A DNA stretch of 5,214 bases from Bacteroidota bacterium (lineage in GTDB: Bacteria; Bacteroidota; Bacteroidia; J057), in the NCBI GenBank assembly GCA_004292985.1, contig RDXT01000467.1, positions 1 to 5,214 on the forward strand, written 5' to 3'. The position numbers and the translations under genes are program-made. Shown piece after piece: positions 1 to 5,214 of the stretch. A model generated the notes under the pieces. The model worked only from the letters and a program-made list of their open reading frames with translations, ran no database searches and was not told where the DNA came from. Position 1 is the stretch's first letter. Each line of letters begins with the position of its first letter.

Positions 1-1211
1 ATTATACAGATACGGAAAACATCATTCACCTGCTGCTGGCCCGTGTCGAAGGAGCGCCCAAAGGCACCAAGGGAATTTCCCTCTTTATTGTACCGAAATT
101 CCGGGATGGTAAAGACGGATCGCCGGAGTTTAATGATGTAACGCCCGCAGGCGTGTATCACAAAATGGGCCAGCACGGCACCCCGGCGATGCACCTGATG
201 TATGGCGAAAAAGACGACTGCTATGGCTATCTGGTAGGCGAGGAAAACAAGGGTCTGTCGTATATGTTCCAGATGATGAACGAGGCCCGGATCATGGTGG
301 GTGTGGGAGCGGCTTCGATCGCTTCGGCAGCTTATTATGCTTCGCTGCAATATGCCCAGGAGCGTCCGCAGGGCCGCCGCCTCAATAACCGCGACCTCGA
401 CCAGCCGCAAACGCTGATCGTTAACCACCCGGATGTGCGACGCATGCTGCTGTTTCAAAAAGCAATTGTCGAAGGAGGCTTCGGTCTGGTGATGGACTGT
501 GCCCGCTATATAGATATGATGGAGGTGAGCGAAGGAGAAGAAAAAGCAGAATATGAACTGCTGCTCGAACTCCTTACGCCGCTCGCCAAAACCTTCCCTT
601 CCGAAATGGGCCTCCAGTCGGTGAGTGCGGGTCTTCAGATTTTTGGGGGTGGCGGTTTTTGCAAAGATTTCCCGCTCGAAAATTACTACCGCGACATCCG
701 CATTTATCCGATCTACGAAGGCACGACCGGCATACAATCGCAGGACCTTCTGGGCCGCAAAATCACGATGCAGCAGGGCAAGGCGCTGAAACTTTTTGGC
801 CGCGAGGTGATGAAAAGCATCGAAGTCGCCAATACTTACGAGGACATGCGCAAGTATGCCCAGAAACTCCAGCAGATGCTGGCCGAACTCCAAAAAGTAA
901 CCATGCACCTGGTGGGATTTGCGATGAAGGGCGATGTGGAGCGTTTTCTGGCCGATGCGACCTTATATATGGAGATGTTTGGAATCATTGCGGTGTCCTG
1001 GCAGTGGCTGAAACAGGGTGTGGCTGCCAAACAGGCACTCATTATCCAAAATCCGCAGGGCGAGGAACTGGAGTTTTATGAATCCAAAATTCATACGATG
1101 AAATTTTACTTTGCCTACGAAGCGCCCAAAATCGCCGGACTCGCCACCCGCCTGATGGACGATGAGGTGCTGACGATCGTGACAGAGTCTGCTGAAAAGG
1201 CCATCGTGTAA
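1..1211 (+). CDS. Acyl-CoA dehydrogenase, long (about 600-residue) type, 5' end cut by window
   Basis: This flavoenzyme is predicted to oxidise an acyl-CoA thioester to the trans-2-enoyl-CoA in the cytoplasm, passing electrons from FAD to an electron-transfer flavoprotein. The frame is open from base 3, giving 402 visible residues; a GTG at 153 is internal, because the residues before it (for example GTKGISLFIVPKF) continue the family pattern of the middle beta domain. Next come the C-terminal helical domain with its NEARIMVG motif, then FGGGGF, then IYEGTTGIQ. The Glu of YEGT (bases 717-719) sits where the catalytic base lies in the family. GRKI follows, and then about 140 further helical residues resembling the extra C-terminal domain of the long FadE5/DmdC-like dehydrogenases. 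Family members are about 600 residues, so roughly 200 N-terminal residues lie upstream. The acyl chain it uses cannot be read from the sequence. The family call is firm; the substrate is unknown. Confidence 0.95.
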   Translation, partial: YTDTENIIHLLLARVEGAPKGTKGISLFIVPKFRDGKDGSPEFNDVTPAGVYHKMGQHGTPAMHLMYGEKDDCYGYLVGEENKGLSYMFQMMNEARIMVGVGAASIASAAYYASLQYAQERPQGRRLNNRDLDQPQTLIVNHPDVRRMLLFQKAIVEGGFGLVMDCARYIDMMEVSEGEEKAEYELLLELLTPLAKTFPSEMGLQSVSAGLQIFGGGGFCKDFPLENYYRDIRIYPIYEGTTGIQSQDLLGRKITMQQGKALKLFGREVMKSIEVANTYEDMRKYAQKLQQMLAELQKVTMHLVGFAMKGDVERFLADATLYMEMFGIIAVSWQWLKQGVAAKQALIIQNPQGEELEFYESKIHTMKFYFAYEAPKIAGLATRLMDDEVLTIVTESAEKAIV

Positions 1212-1215
1212 TTTT

Positions 1216-1231
1216 TTCCGGACCGCCGGAA
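1216..1231. repeat. Perfect 6-bp inverted repeat between convergent genes
   Basis: TTCCGG, the 4-base loop ACCG, then CCGGAA, lying in the 26-bp gap between two convergent stop codons. The position suggests a transcription end for one or both genes. However, a T-run lies on the 5' side on the + strand, and neither strand has a U-tract after the stem, so this is not a standard intrinsic terminator. The hairpin is directly visible; the terminator role is a weak inference. Confidence 0.5.
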
Positions 1232-1237
1232 GGGAAC

Positions 1238-2161
1238 TTACAAAAGCACTTTAAAAATCTCGCGTACCTGCGCGAGATCTTCCTGATGCGCCCGCACGGC
1301 GTCGAGGGTGTTGGGGCTTTTGTCTTCGACACATTGCTCGATCACGAGGTGCGGGCGGATTTTCATCCGCGCAAGCTCAGCCGCGAAGCGGCGGTAGTCA
1401 ATATCCCCTTCCCCGAAGGTCTCGCTCCAGACACCCCCCGCCGACTGGCGCAGGTGCAGCTCCGCAATCCGGTGGCCATACATTTTCAGCACATCAAACA
1501 CGGCGATCTGCGAATTCTGGCAGCCGCGGTACACCCAGTGCACATCGAAGCAGAAAGACACATTGCGGGCGGAGGTATTTTGCAGCATGTGGTGAAACTC
1601 CCGCGCGCCGGCCATCATTTCCGCATCGTGGGTGTGGTAGGCCAGGGTGATTCCTTTTTCGCGAAGGGCAGCCCCCAGCTTTTCCATGTATTGGGTTTGC
1701 AGGATAAGCTCCTGCTCCGATTTTAAGATGGGACTACCCCACTGGATCGGATTGGGGTTGGTTACCAGTATCCGCAGTCCGAAGGGCCGGGCCTCCTCAG
1801 CGATTGCGAGCATTTCCTGAATGGATTTTTCGGCTTCATCTTCTCGGTGAAGGACACTTCCCACATAGATCGAAGGCATCTGTATGCCGTGCTGCCGGAG
1901 AAAGGGGATCATATTCCGCACTTCGTCGCGGCTGGAAACCCCCGGTTCATATGCCTGAAGTCCGGTCTTGCTCAATTCCGCAAAATCTGCCGCCGGGTTT
2001 TCGCCCCAGGATTTGCCGGAGCGCCAATAAAAGGTAAGCCAGTCATAGCTGTTGCAGGAAATGGGCAGCCGGGGGGCAGGGTCGGCGCTTTCAAATGCCA
2101 GCAGGGCGGAGCCAAGCGGAATACTTGCAAGGCTGCCGAGAAATGTGCGTCTTGTTCTCAT
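1238..2161 (-). CDS. Tat-exported sugar phosphate isomerase/epimerase-like TIM-barrel protein
   Basis: This is a protein of the xylose isomerase-like TIM-barrel superfamily (AP endonuclease 2 fold), 307 residues from the ATG at 2161. An in-frame GTG at 2170 would add three residues; ATG is preferred and leaves MRTRRTFLG, a twin-arginine (Tat) signal with R4 and R5 followed by a hydrophobic stretch to about residue 23. There is no lipobox Cys nearby, so a soluble periplasmic protein is likely. The four expected metal-ligand positions are present: E181 (in HTHDAE), D206 (in FCFDVHW), H236 (in AELHL) and E275 (in LVIEQ). The GEGDID motif at 250-255 is typical of the family. It should therefore be a functional divalent-metal enzyme rather than a degenerate one. 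The substrate is unknown; the family includes isomerases, epimerases and dehydratases of sugars and inositols, so 'isomerase' is only a family label. It is divergent from the MiaE-like gene and convergent with the acyl-CoA dehydrogenase, hence probably transcribed alone. Confidence 0.9.
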   Translation of the reverse strand: MRTRRTFLGSLASIPLGSALLAFESADPAPRLPISCNSYDWLTFYWRSGKSWGENPAADFAELSKTGLQAYEPGVSSRDEVRNMIPFLRQHGIQMPSIYVGSVLHREDEAEKSIQEMLAIAEEARPFGLRILVTNPNPIQWGSPILKSEQELILQTQYMEKLGAALREKGITLAYHTHDAEMMAGAREFHHMLQNTSARNVSFCFDVHWVYRGCQNSQIAVFDVLKMYGHRIAELHLRQSAGGVWSETFGEGDIDYRRFAAELARMKIRPHLVIEQCVEDKSPNTLDAVRAHQEDLAQVREIFKVLL

Positions 2162-2177
2162 ACGCTGCACAGTTTAC

Positions 2178-2205
2178 AGAAAATAAGTAACTTTACCTCA
2201 GCAAA
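2178..2205 (-). promoter_or_regulatory. Possible Bacteroidota-type promoter for the Tat isomerase gene
   Basis: On the - strand, TTTG (bases 2205-2202) and TATTTTCT (2185-2178) resemble the -33 TTTG and -7 TAnnTTTG elements of Bacteroidota, with a 16-base gap, somewhat shorter than usual. Transcription would then start about 10 bases before the ATG at 2161. The -7 match is imperfect, so this is tentative; its main support is that a promoter has to lie in this 54-bp gap. Confidence 0.3.
2188..2195 (+). promoter_or_regulatory. Candidate -7 element (TAACTTTA) for the MiaE-like gene
   Basis: TAACTTTA matches the TAnnTTTG consensus of the Bacteroidota primary sigma factor at all but the last base. 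It lies 20 bases before the ATG at 2216, implying a leader of about 15 bases. I see no TTTG at the expected -33 distance, so the match is half a promoter. The bases just before the ATG are A-rich with no Shine-Dalgarno, as is usual in this phylum. Confidence 0.35.
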
Positions 2206-2215
2206 AAATACGCGT

Positions 2216-2803
2216 ATGCTCCGGCTAAAAATGAAAACAGATCCCACCTGGGTAAAACACGTAGTCGAAGGAAATATCCAGGAGATCCTCACAGACCATG
2301 CCTACTGCGAGCAAAAAGCAGCTTCGAGCGCCATTTCCCTTATTATACAATATCCTCAATACCAGGAACTTGTAACAGAAATGGCCGCCCTTGCCCAGGA
2401 GGAAATGGGGCATTTTCAGATGGTTCACAAAGAAATCGTAAAACGCGGTTTCGAACTGGGACGCGAGCGCCGCGACTCCTATGTGAATGAACTGATGAAG
2501 TTTTTGCAGACCCAGGGCCGGAACAAAGAAGAAATACTGGCCGACAAATTACTGTTTGCCGCCATGATCGAGGCCCGGAGCTGCGAGCGCTTTAAGGTGC
2601 TTTCGGAGCATATCGCCGACCCGGAGCTTTCGGAATTTTACCATGCACTGATGGTTTCCGAGGCCCGGCATTATACCATGTTCATCAACCTCGCAAGAAA
2701 ACTCTGCCCCAACACAGAGGTGGACGCCCGCTGGGAGGAGTTTCTGCTGTTTGAGGGAGAAGTGATTTCACGATACGGAAAATCGGAATTTATCCACGGA
2801 TAA
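2216..2803 (+). CDS. miaE: tRNA-(ms2io6A)-hydroxylase, MiaE family diiron protein
   Basis: Predicted to hydroxylate the isopentenyl side chain of the 2-methylthio-N6-isopentenyladenosine at position 37 of tRNAs reading U-initial codons, using O2 and a non-haem diiron centre. The 195-residue protein has a ferritin-like four-helix pattern with all six expected ligands: E32 (in AYCEQKA), E63 and H66 (EEMGH), E119 (in IEARSCER), and E149 and H152 (SEARH). The C-terminus ends in IHG. The start at 2216 gives MLRLKMKTDPTW, which agrees with the N-terminus I recall for close family members; the ATG at 2231 is an alternative losing five residues. The frame is open further upstream to about 1847, but that part is antisense to the Tat isomerase gene and is not family-like. 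It is compact compared with the roughly 270-residue enterobacterial MiaE. Family call is strong; activity also depends on MiaA and MiaB, which are not in this window. Confidence 0.93.
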   Translation: MLRLKMKTDPTWVKHVVEGNIQEILTDHAYCEQKAASSAISLIIQYPQYQELVTEMAALAQEEMGHFQMVHKEIVKRGFELGRERRDSYVNELMKFLQTQGRNKEEILADKLLFAAMIEARSCERFKVLSEHIADPELSEFYHALMVSEARHYTMFINLARKLCPNTEVDARWEEFLLFEGEVISRYGKSEFIHG

Positions 2804-2805
2804 AT
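2788..2805. repeat. Perfect 8-bp inverted repeat across the miaE stop codon
   Basis: ATTTATCC, a 2-base centre AC, then GGATAAAT; in RNA this would form about six pairs with a 4-base or larger loop. It covers the TAA stop of the MiaE-like gene and ends 2 bases before the stop codon of the convergent aminopropyltransferase gene. It is a possible bidirectional transcription end, but neither strand has a U-tract after the stem and the stem is AT-rich. The symmetry is seen directly; the function is a guess. Confidence 0.5.
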
Positions 2806-2807
2806 AC

Positions 2808-4415
2808 TTACTTCCAGGCGTTCCAGCTTTCTTCGTAATAGGTTACCAGCCGCTGGCTGTCTAAGCGGTTGATGTCTGTAGGTTCCTCGGCCATGTCGCT
2901 GTCGAGGTGAAACATCGCGCGCAGGATTTCGGCATCCAGGTAGCGCAGGCCGAGGCTGTCTTTGCGGGCCGCAAGCACATCGGTGCACCGGAGCAGCAGG
3001 GCTTCCTTCATCTGCTGCGGGTCCGGGTTTTTAGGAAAGCGGCCATTTTCCTGTACAAACAGATGAAATCCCCAGAAACCGAAAGAGGGCACATACACCC
3101 CATAAGGCACGGTAACCGGAAAAACCTCCTCCAGCGTGTGGCCGATACACCAGTACGCCTTTCGCGCATAGTAGGGCGAAGTGGCCTGGGTCACAGCAAT
3201 ACCCCCTGCCGCCATCCGCCGGGAGAGCATCCGGTAAAATTCGGCGCTGTACAATTTGCCCAGGCTGGTATTGTTGGGGTCGGGCAGATCTATGACAATC
3301 ACATCATACCTGAGTGTGTCTTTTTCGATAAACTGATACGCATCCTGGTTCACAATTTTTACGCGGGGGTCGCTGAGAGAATGCTGGTTGATGCCCGTAA
3401 ACAGGGAATGCGTGGAAGCGATCTGTGTAATGGCCGGGTCGAGGTCCACAACGGTAATCTGCTGAACATCAGCATATTTCAGCATTTCGCGAACGGCTAA
3501 GCCATCGCCTCCGCCCAGCAGCAGCACCTGCTCCCGCGCCGGAGCGAGCAGCATCGGCACATGTACCAGCGGCTCGTGGTAGCGGTGCTCATCTGCCGAC
3601 GAAAACTGAAGATTGCCATCGAGGTAGAGCCGGGTGTCTTTGTTCCAGCGCGTAACTGTGATCTGCTGCCAGGGCGTTTGCCGGGAAAAAACGATCGGAT
3701 CCCGGTAGAGAAATGAGTCAAAAACCGAAACCACTTTTTCCGAAGCCAGCACACCTGCTACCAGGAGCACACACACCGCTGCGGCATAGCCCATCAGTCT
3801 GCCCGGTCTCAGCAGGTCAGGGTAAAAAAGGCGGATGTTCAGCGCCGCGACACACAAATTGAGCAGGCCCACGGCAAAGGCTGTGCGCATGATCCCAAGC
3901 ACAGGCAGCAGCAGCAGCGGAAAAAGCAATGAGGCAAACAGCGCACCGAGGTAGTCAAATGAAAGCACCTTGGCCATCGCATCGCGGAGGTTTTCGTATC
4001 GCCGCACGATCCGGGTAAGAATGGGAATTTCGAGACCGATGAGGCTGCCGAGGGTAACAATCAGCGCGACCATTACCCCATAATAATAGGAGGTAAAAGC
4101 GAAGGCAGCATGGAGCAGCAGCGCCGAAAGCCCCCCGATAAGGCTGAGCAAAATTTCGAAACCGATAAACCAGCGGATCAGATCCCCTTTGACATAGCGC
4201 GAGAGATAGGAGCCGATGCCCATCGAAGACAAAAAAAGTCCGATTACGAGCGAAAAATGAAAAATGCTGCTTCCCAGAAAATAGCTCGAAAGGGTACTGA
4301 TCAGCAGTTCGTAGAGAATGGCGCAGATAGAAATAATGAGGACCGAAACCAGAAGTGCGGCAGTGGGTGCCTGCCGTGTGAAAAAACGGAATCCTTTGCC
4401 GGAAAGATCGTTCAT
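2808..4415 (-). CDS. Membrane-fused polyamine aminopropyltransferase (spermidine synthase-like)
   Basis: A 535-residue two-part protein. Residues about 17-225 hold some seven hydrophobic segments (roughly 17-40, 46-70, 80-104, 107-129, 150-172, 175-197, 207-225), including the family-type ISICAILYELL at the start. Residues about 240-455 are a Rossmann methyltransferase-like spermidine synthase domain: LYLDG at 263-267, DEHRYHE at 275-281, GGGDG at 301-305, VDLDP at 323-327, D358 in NQDAY, and IDLPDP at 375-380. D376 and D379 correspond to the two Asp of the DxxDP motif that bind the substrate and accept the proton in classical spermidine synthases. A helical tail of about 80 residues follows. 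Predicted reaction: transfer of aminopropyl from decarboxylated S-adenosylmethionine to a polyamine at the inner membrane face. The true acceptor is unknown, and no AdoMet decarboxylase is in the window. Its ATG overlaps the stop of the upstream gene, showing operon coupling. The gene symbol is left blank because the membrane-fused forms may differ in function from SpeE. Confidence 0.92.
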   Translation of the reverse strand: MNDLSGKGFRFFTRQAPTAALLVSVLIISICAILYELLISTLSSYFLGSSIFHFSLVIGLFLSSMGIGSYLSRYVKGDLIRWFIGFEILLSLIGGLSALLLHAAFAFTSYYYGVMVALIVTLGSLIGLEIPILTRIVRRYENLRDAMAKVLSFDYLGALFASLLFPLLLLPVLGIMRTAFAVGLLNLCVAALNIRLFYPDLLRPGRLMGYAAAVCVLLVAGVLASEKVVSVFDSFLYRDPIVFSRQTPWQQITVTRWNKDTRLYLDGNLQFSSADEHRYHEPLVHVPMLLAPAREQVLLLGGGDGLAVREMLKYADVQQITVVDLDPAITQIASTHSLFTGINQHSLSDPRVKIVNQDAYQFIEKDTLRYDVIVIDLPDPNNTSLGKLYSAEFYRMLSRRMAAGGIAVTQATSPYYARKAYWCIGHTLEEVFPVTVPYGVYVPSFGFWGFHLFVQENGRFPKNPDPQQMKEALLLRCTDVLAARKDSLGLRYLDAEILRAMFHLDSDMAEEPTDINRLDSQRLVTYYEESWNAWK

Positions 4416-4417
4416 TA
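4413..4417 (-). promoter_or_regulatory. TAATG stop/start overlap (translational coupling)
   Basis: Read on the - strand, the TAA of the unknown gene (4417-4415) shares its last A with the ATG of the aminopropyltransferase gene (4415-4413). No Shine-Dalgarno sequence precedes the ATG, so the downstream gene probably relies on ribosomes terminating on the upstream one. Confidence 0.7.
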
Positions 4418-5214
4418 TTTCAGATGTAGTTGATAGACAAGGTTATAGGTGAGCATTCCCAGCACGTCTTGGCCGTCTTTCATGCGGGTGGTGTGGGTAT
4501 CCTGCAAAAGACATATCCCTTTTTCGAGGTCATACACCTGCGTATCTACCTGTGTAAGGTATTCGGGCCGCAGGATTTTATACAGAATAAAGGGCATCGC
4601 CGGAGGGAAAATCATTCCGCCCGCCAGCAAAACCCCTCTTCCTCTGCGGTCAACCAGCGTGCTGTTCACCCCAGTGTGAATAAAATAAGGCGTGCCGTAG
4701 GCCTGCGCGAGTTTTTTTACTTCTTCCTGATTCAGCGAAACCAGCGAAAGCGCATCCTGGTGGTTTTTTTCCCGGATCCATTCATCCAGCACGATAATTT
4801 CCCGGATGCGGGCAGAGTCGCTGCTTTTCAGCCGCCGTTTGCTGAGCATATCGTAGGAAAGCCCCACCCCTTCGGAATATTGCTGCAGCAAGCTGATAAA
4901 ACGTTGCTCGGCATCATCTGCGTGGAGCATATGGAGAGAGGGATTCAGGCGGAGGTCTGTTTTACGATAATACGGTTCGATATATACCACCTTCCCCAGG
5001 CCCATCCGGAAGCCTTTGGGACTTTGCCCTTTTTCTATAAGTGGCTCATGTTGAGGTTTTTGCATCATGTCAATTCCTTCGCTGAGCAGGTGGGCAAAAA
5101 GGGTATCTTCGGTCAGGACTTCGATGGCGGCAAAAATTCCCGGATGGATGTACCCGGCGGAGTCAGGAGCTTTGTTTTCGATCAGGAGAGAGGGGTCGCC
5201 GATATGAAAGGCCA
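4415..5214 (-). CDS. Unrecognised conserved-looking protein, 5' end cut by window; coupled to the aminopropyltransferase
   Basis: I do not recognise this protein. The frame is open from the TAA at 4415-4417 to the window edge, giving 265 complete residues plus a split codon ending in TG at the edge, which could be a start or an internal Met/Val/Leu. ATGs at 5068 and 5065 are unlikely starts, because 48 well-formed residues precede them in frame. Visible features: a mixed first part with KVVYIEPYY; a helical, charged middle; a segment YGTPYFIHTGV that looks like a beta strand plus turn; a hydrophobic stretch VLLAGGMIFPPAMPFILYKI that could be a membrane segment or buried core; and a C-terminal region of alternating strands (TQVYDLEKG, NLVYQLHLK). 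No signal peptide can be assessed because the N-terminus is missing. It is the upstream partner of the membrane aminopropyltransferase, with a 1-base overlap, so a role linked to that protein or its membrane location is a reasonable but unproven inference. Confidence 0.8.
   Translation of the reverse strand, partial: AFHIGDPSLLIENKAPDSAGYIHPGIFAAIEVLTEDTLFAHLLSEGIDMMQKPQHEPLIEKGQSPKGFRMGLGKVVYIEPYYRKTDLRLNPSLHMLHADDAEQRFISLLQQYSEGVGLSYDMLSKRRLKSSDSARIREIIVLDEWIREKNHQDALSLVSLNQEEVKKLAQAYGTPYFIHTGVNSTLVDRRGRGVLLAGGMIFPPAMPFILYKILRPEYLTQVDTQVYDLEKGICLLQDTHTTRMKDGQDVLGMLTYNLVYQLHLK

Noticed and set aside
153..155. GTG as a possible start for the acyl-CoA dehydrogenase
   Set aside because: The frame stays open to base 3 and the preceding residues fit the middle beta domain of the family, so the gene simply begins before the window.
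1286..1726. 146-residue + strand open frame
   Set aside because: It lies wholly opposite the TIM-barrel gene, whose metal ligands and motifs are intact; it is a shadow frame.
1847..2215. Upstream in-frame extension of the MiaE-like reading frame, giving 318 residues
   Set aside because: It is antisense to the well-supported Tat isomerase, its residues show no family pattern, and the MiaE homology begins at MLRLKMKTDP.
2671..2988. 105-residue - strand open frame spanning the convergent junction
   Set aside because: It overlaps the ends of both the MiaE-like and aminopropyltransferase genes in other frames; composition is Arg/Pro-rich, typical of a shadow.
2907..3500. 197-residue + strand open frame
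   Set aside because: It is antisense to the catalytic domain of the aminopropyltransferase, has no recognisable motif, and looks like a GC-rich shadow frame.
3900..3925. Run of repeated CAG/GCAG units
   Set aside because: It encodes the Leu-rich part of a membrane segment on the - strand (FPLLLLPVLG), so codon repetition explains it and it is not a separate repeat element.
4110..4433. 107-residue + strand open frame
   Set aside because: It is antisense to the membrane segments of the aminopropyltransferase; its highly charged composition is the expected mirror of hydrophobic codons.

Overview
The window is a stretch of bacterial chromosome, almost entirely coding, with three complete genes and two genes cut by the window edges. 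I infer a member of the Bacteroidota, perhaps a Saprospiria- or Cytophagia-like lineage. The reasons are the absence of Shine-Dalgarno sequences before the starts, a TAnnTTT-type candidate -7 element before the MiaE-like gene, and the family types present (600-residue-class acyl-CoA dehydrogenase, Tat-exported sugar isomerase, compact MiaE-like hydroxylase, membrane-fused aminopropyltransferase). Base composition looks moderately GC-rich by eye; I did not compute it. The presence of MiaE implies an organism that meets oxygen.

Layout: (1) 1-1211, + strand, the C-terminal two thirds of a long-type acyl-CoA dehydrogenase. (2) 1238-2161, - strand, a Tat-exported sugar phosphate isomerase/epimerase-like TIM barrel, convergent with gene 1 across a 26-bp gap that holds a short perfect inverted repeat. 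(3) 2216-2803, + strand, a MiaE-type tRNA hydroxylase, divergent from gene 2 across a 54-bp gap that must hold both promoters. (4) 2808-4415, - strand, a spermidine synthase-like aminopropyltransferase with a seven-helix membrane N-terminus, convergent with gene 3 across only 4 bp. (5) 4415 to the window end, - strand, an unrecognised protein whose stop overlaps the start of gene 4 (TAATG), so genes 5 and 4 form an operon transcribed leftward.

The genes do not form one pathway. They cover fatty acyl-CoA oxidation, a periplasmic carbohydrate-related enzyme, tRNA modification and polyamine-type chemistry at the membrane. The only functional linkage the sequence supports is between the unknown protein and the membrane aminopropyltransferase, through translational coupling. 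I see no RNA gene, mobile element, CRISPR array, phage gene or defence system, and no gene-free stretch longer than 54 bp. No clearly new system is present; the coupled unknown/aminopropyltransferase pair is the best candidate for a second look.
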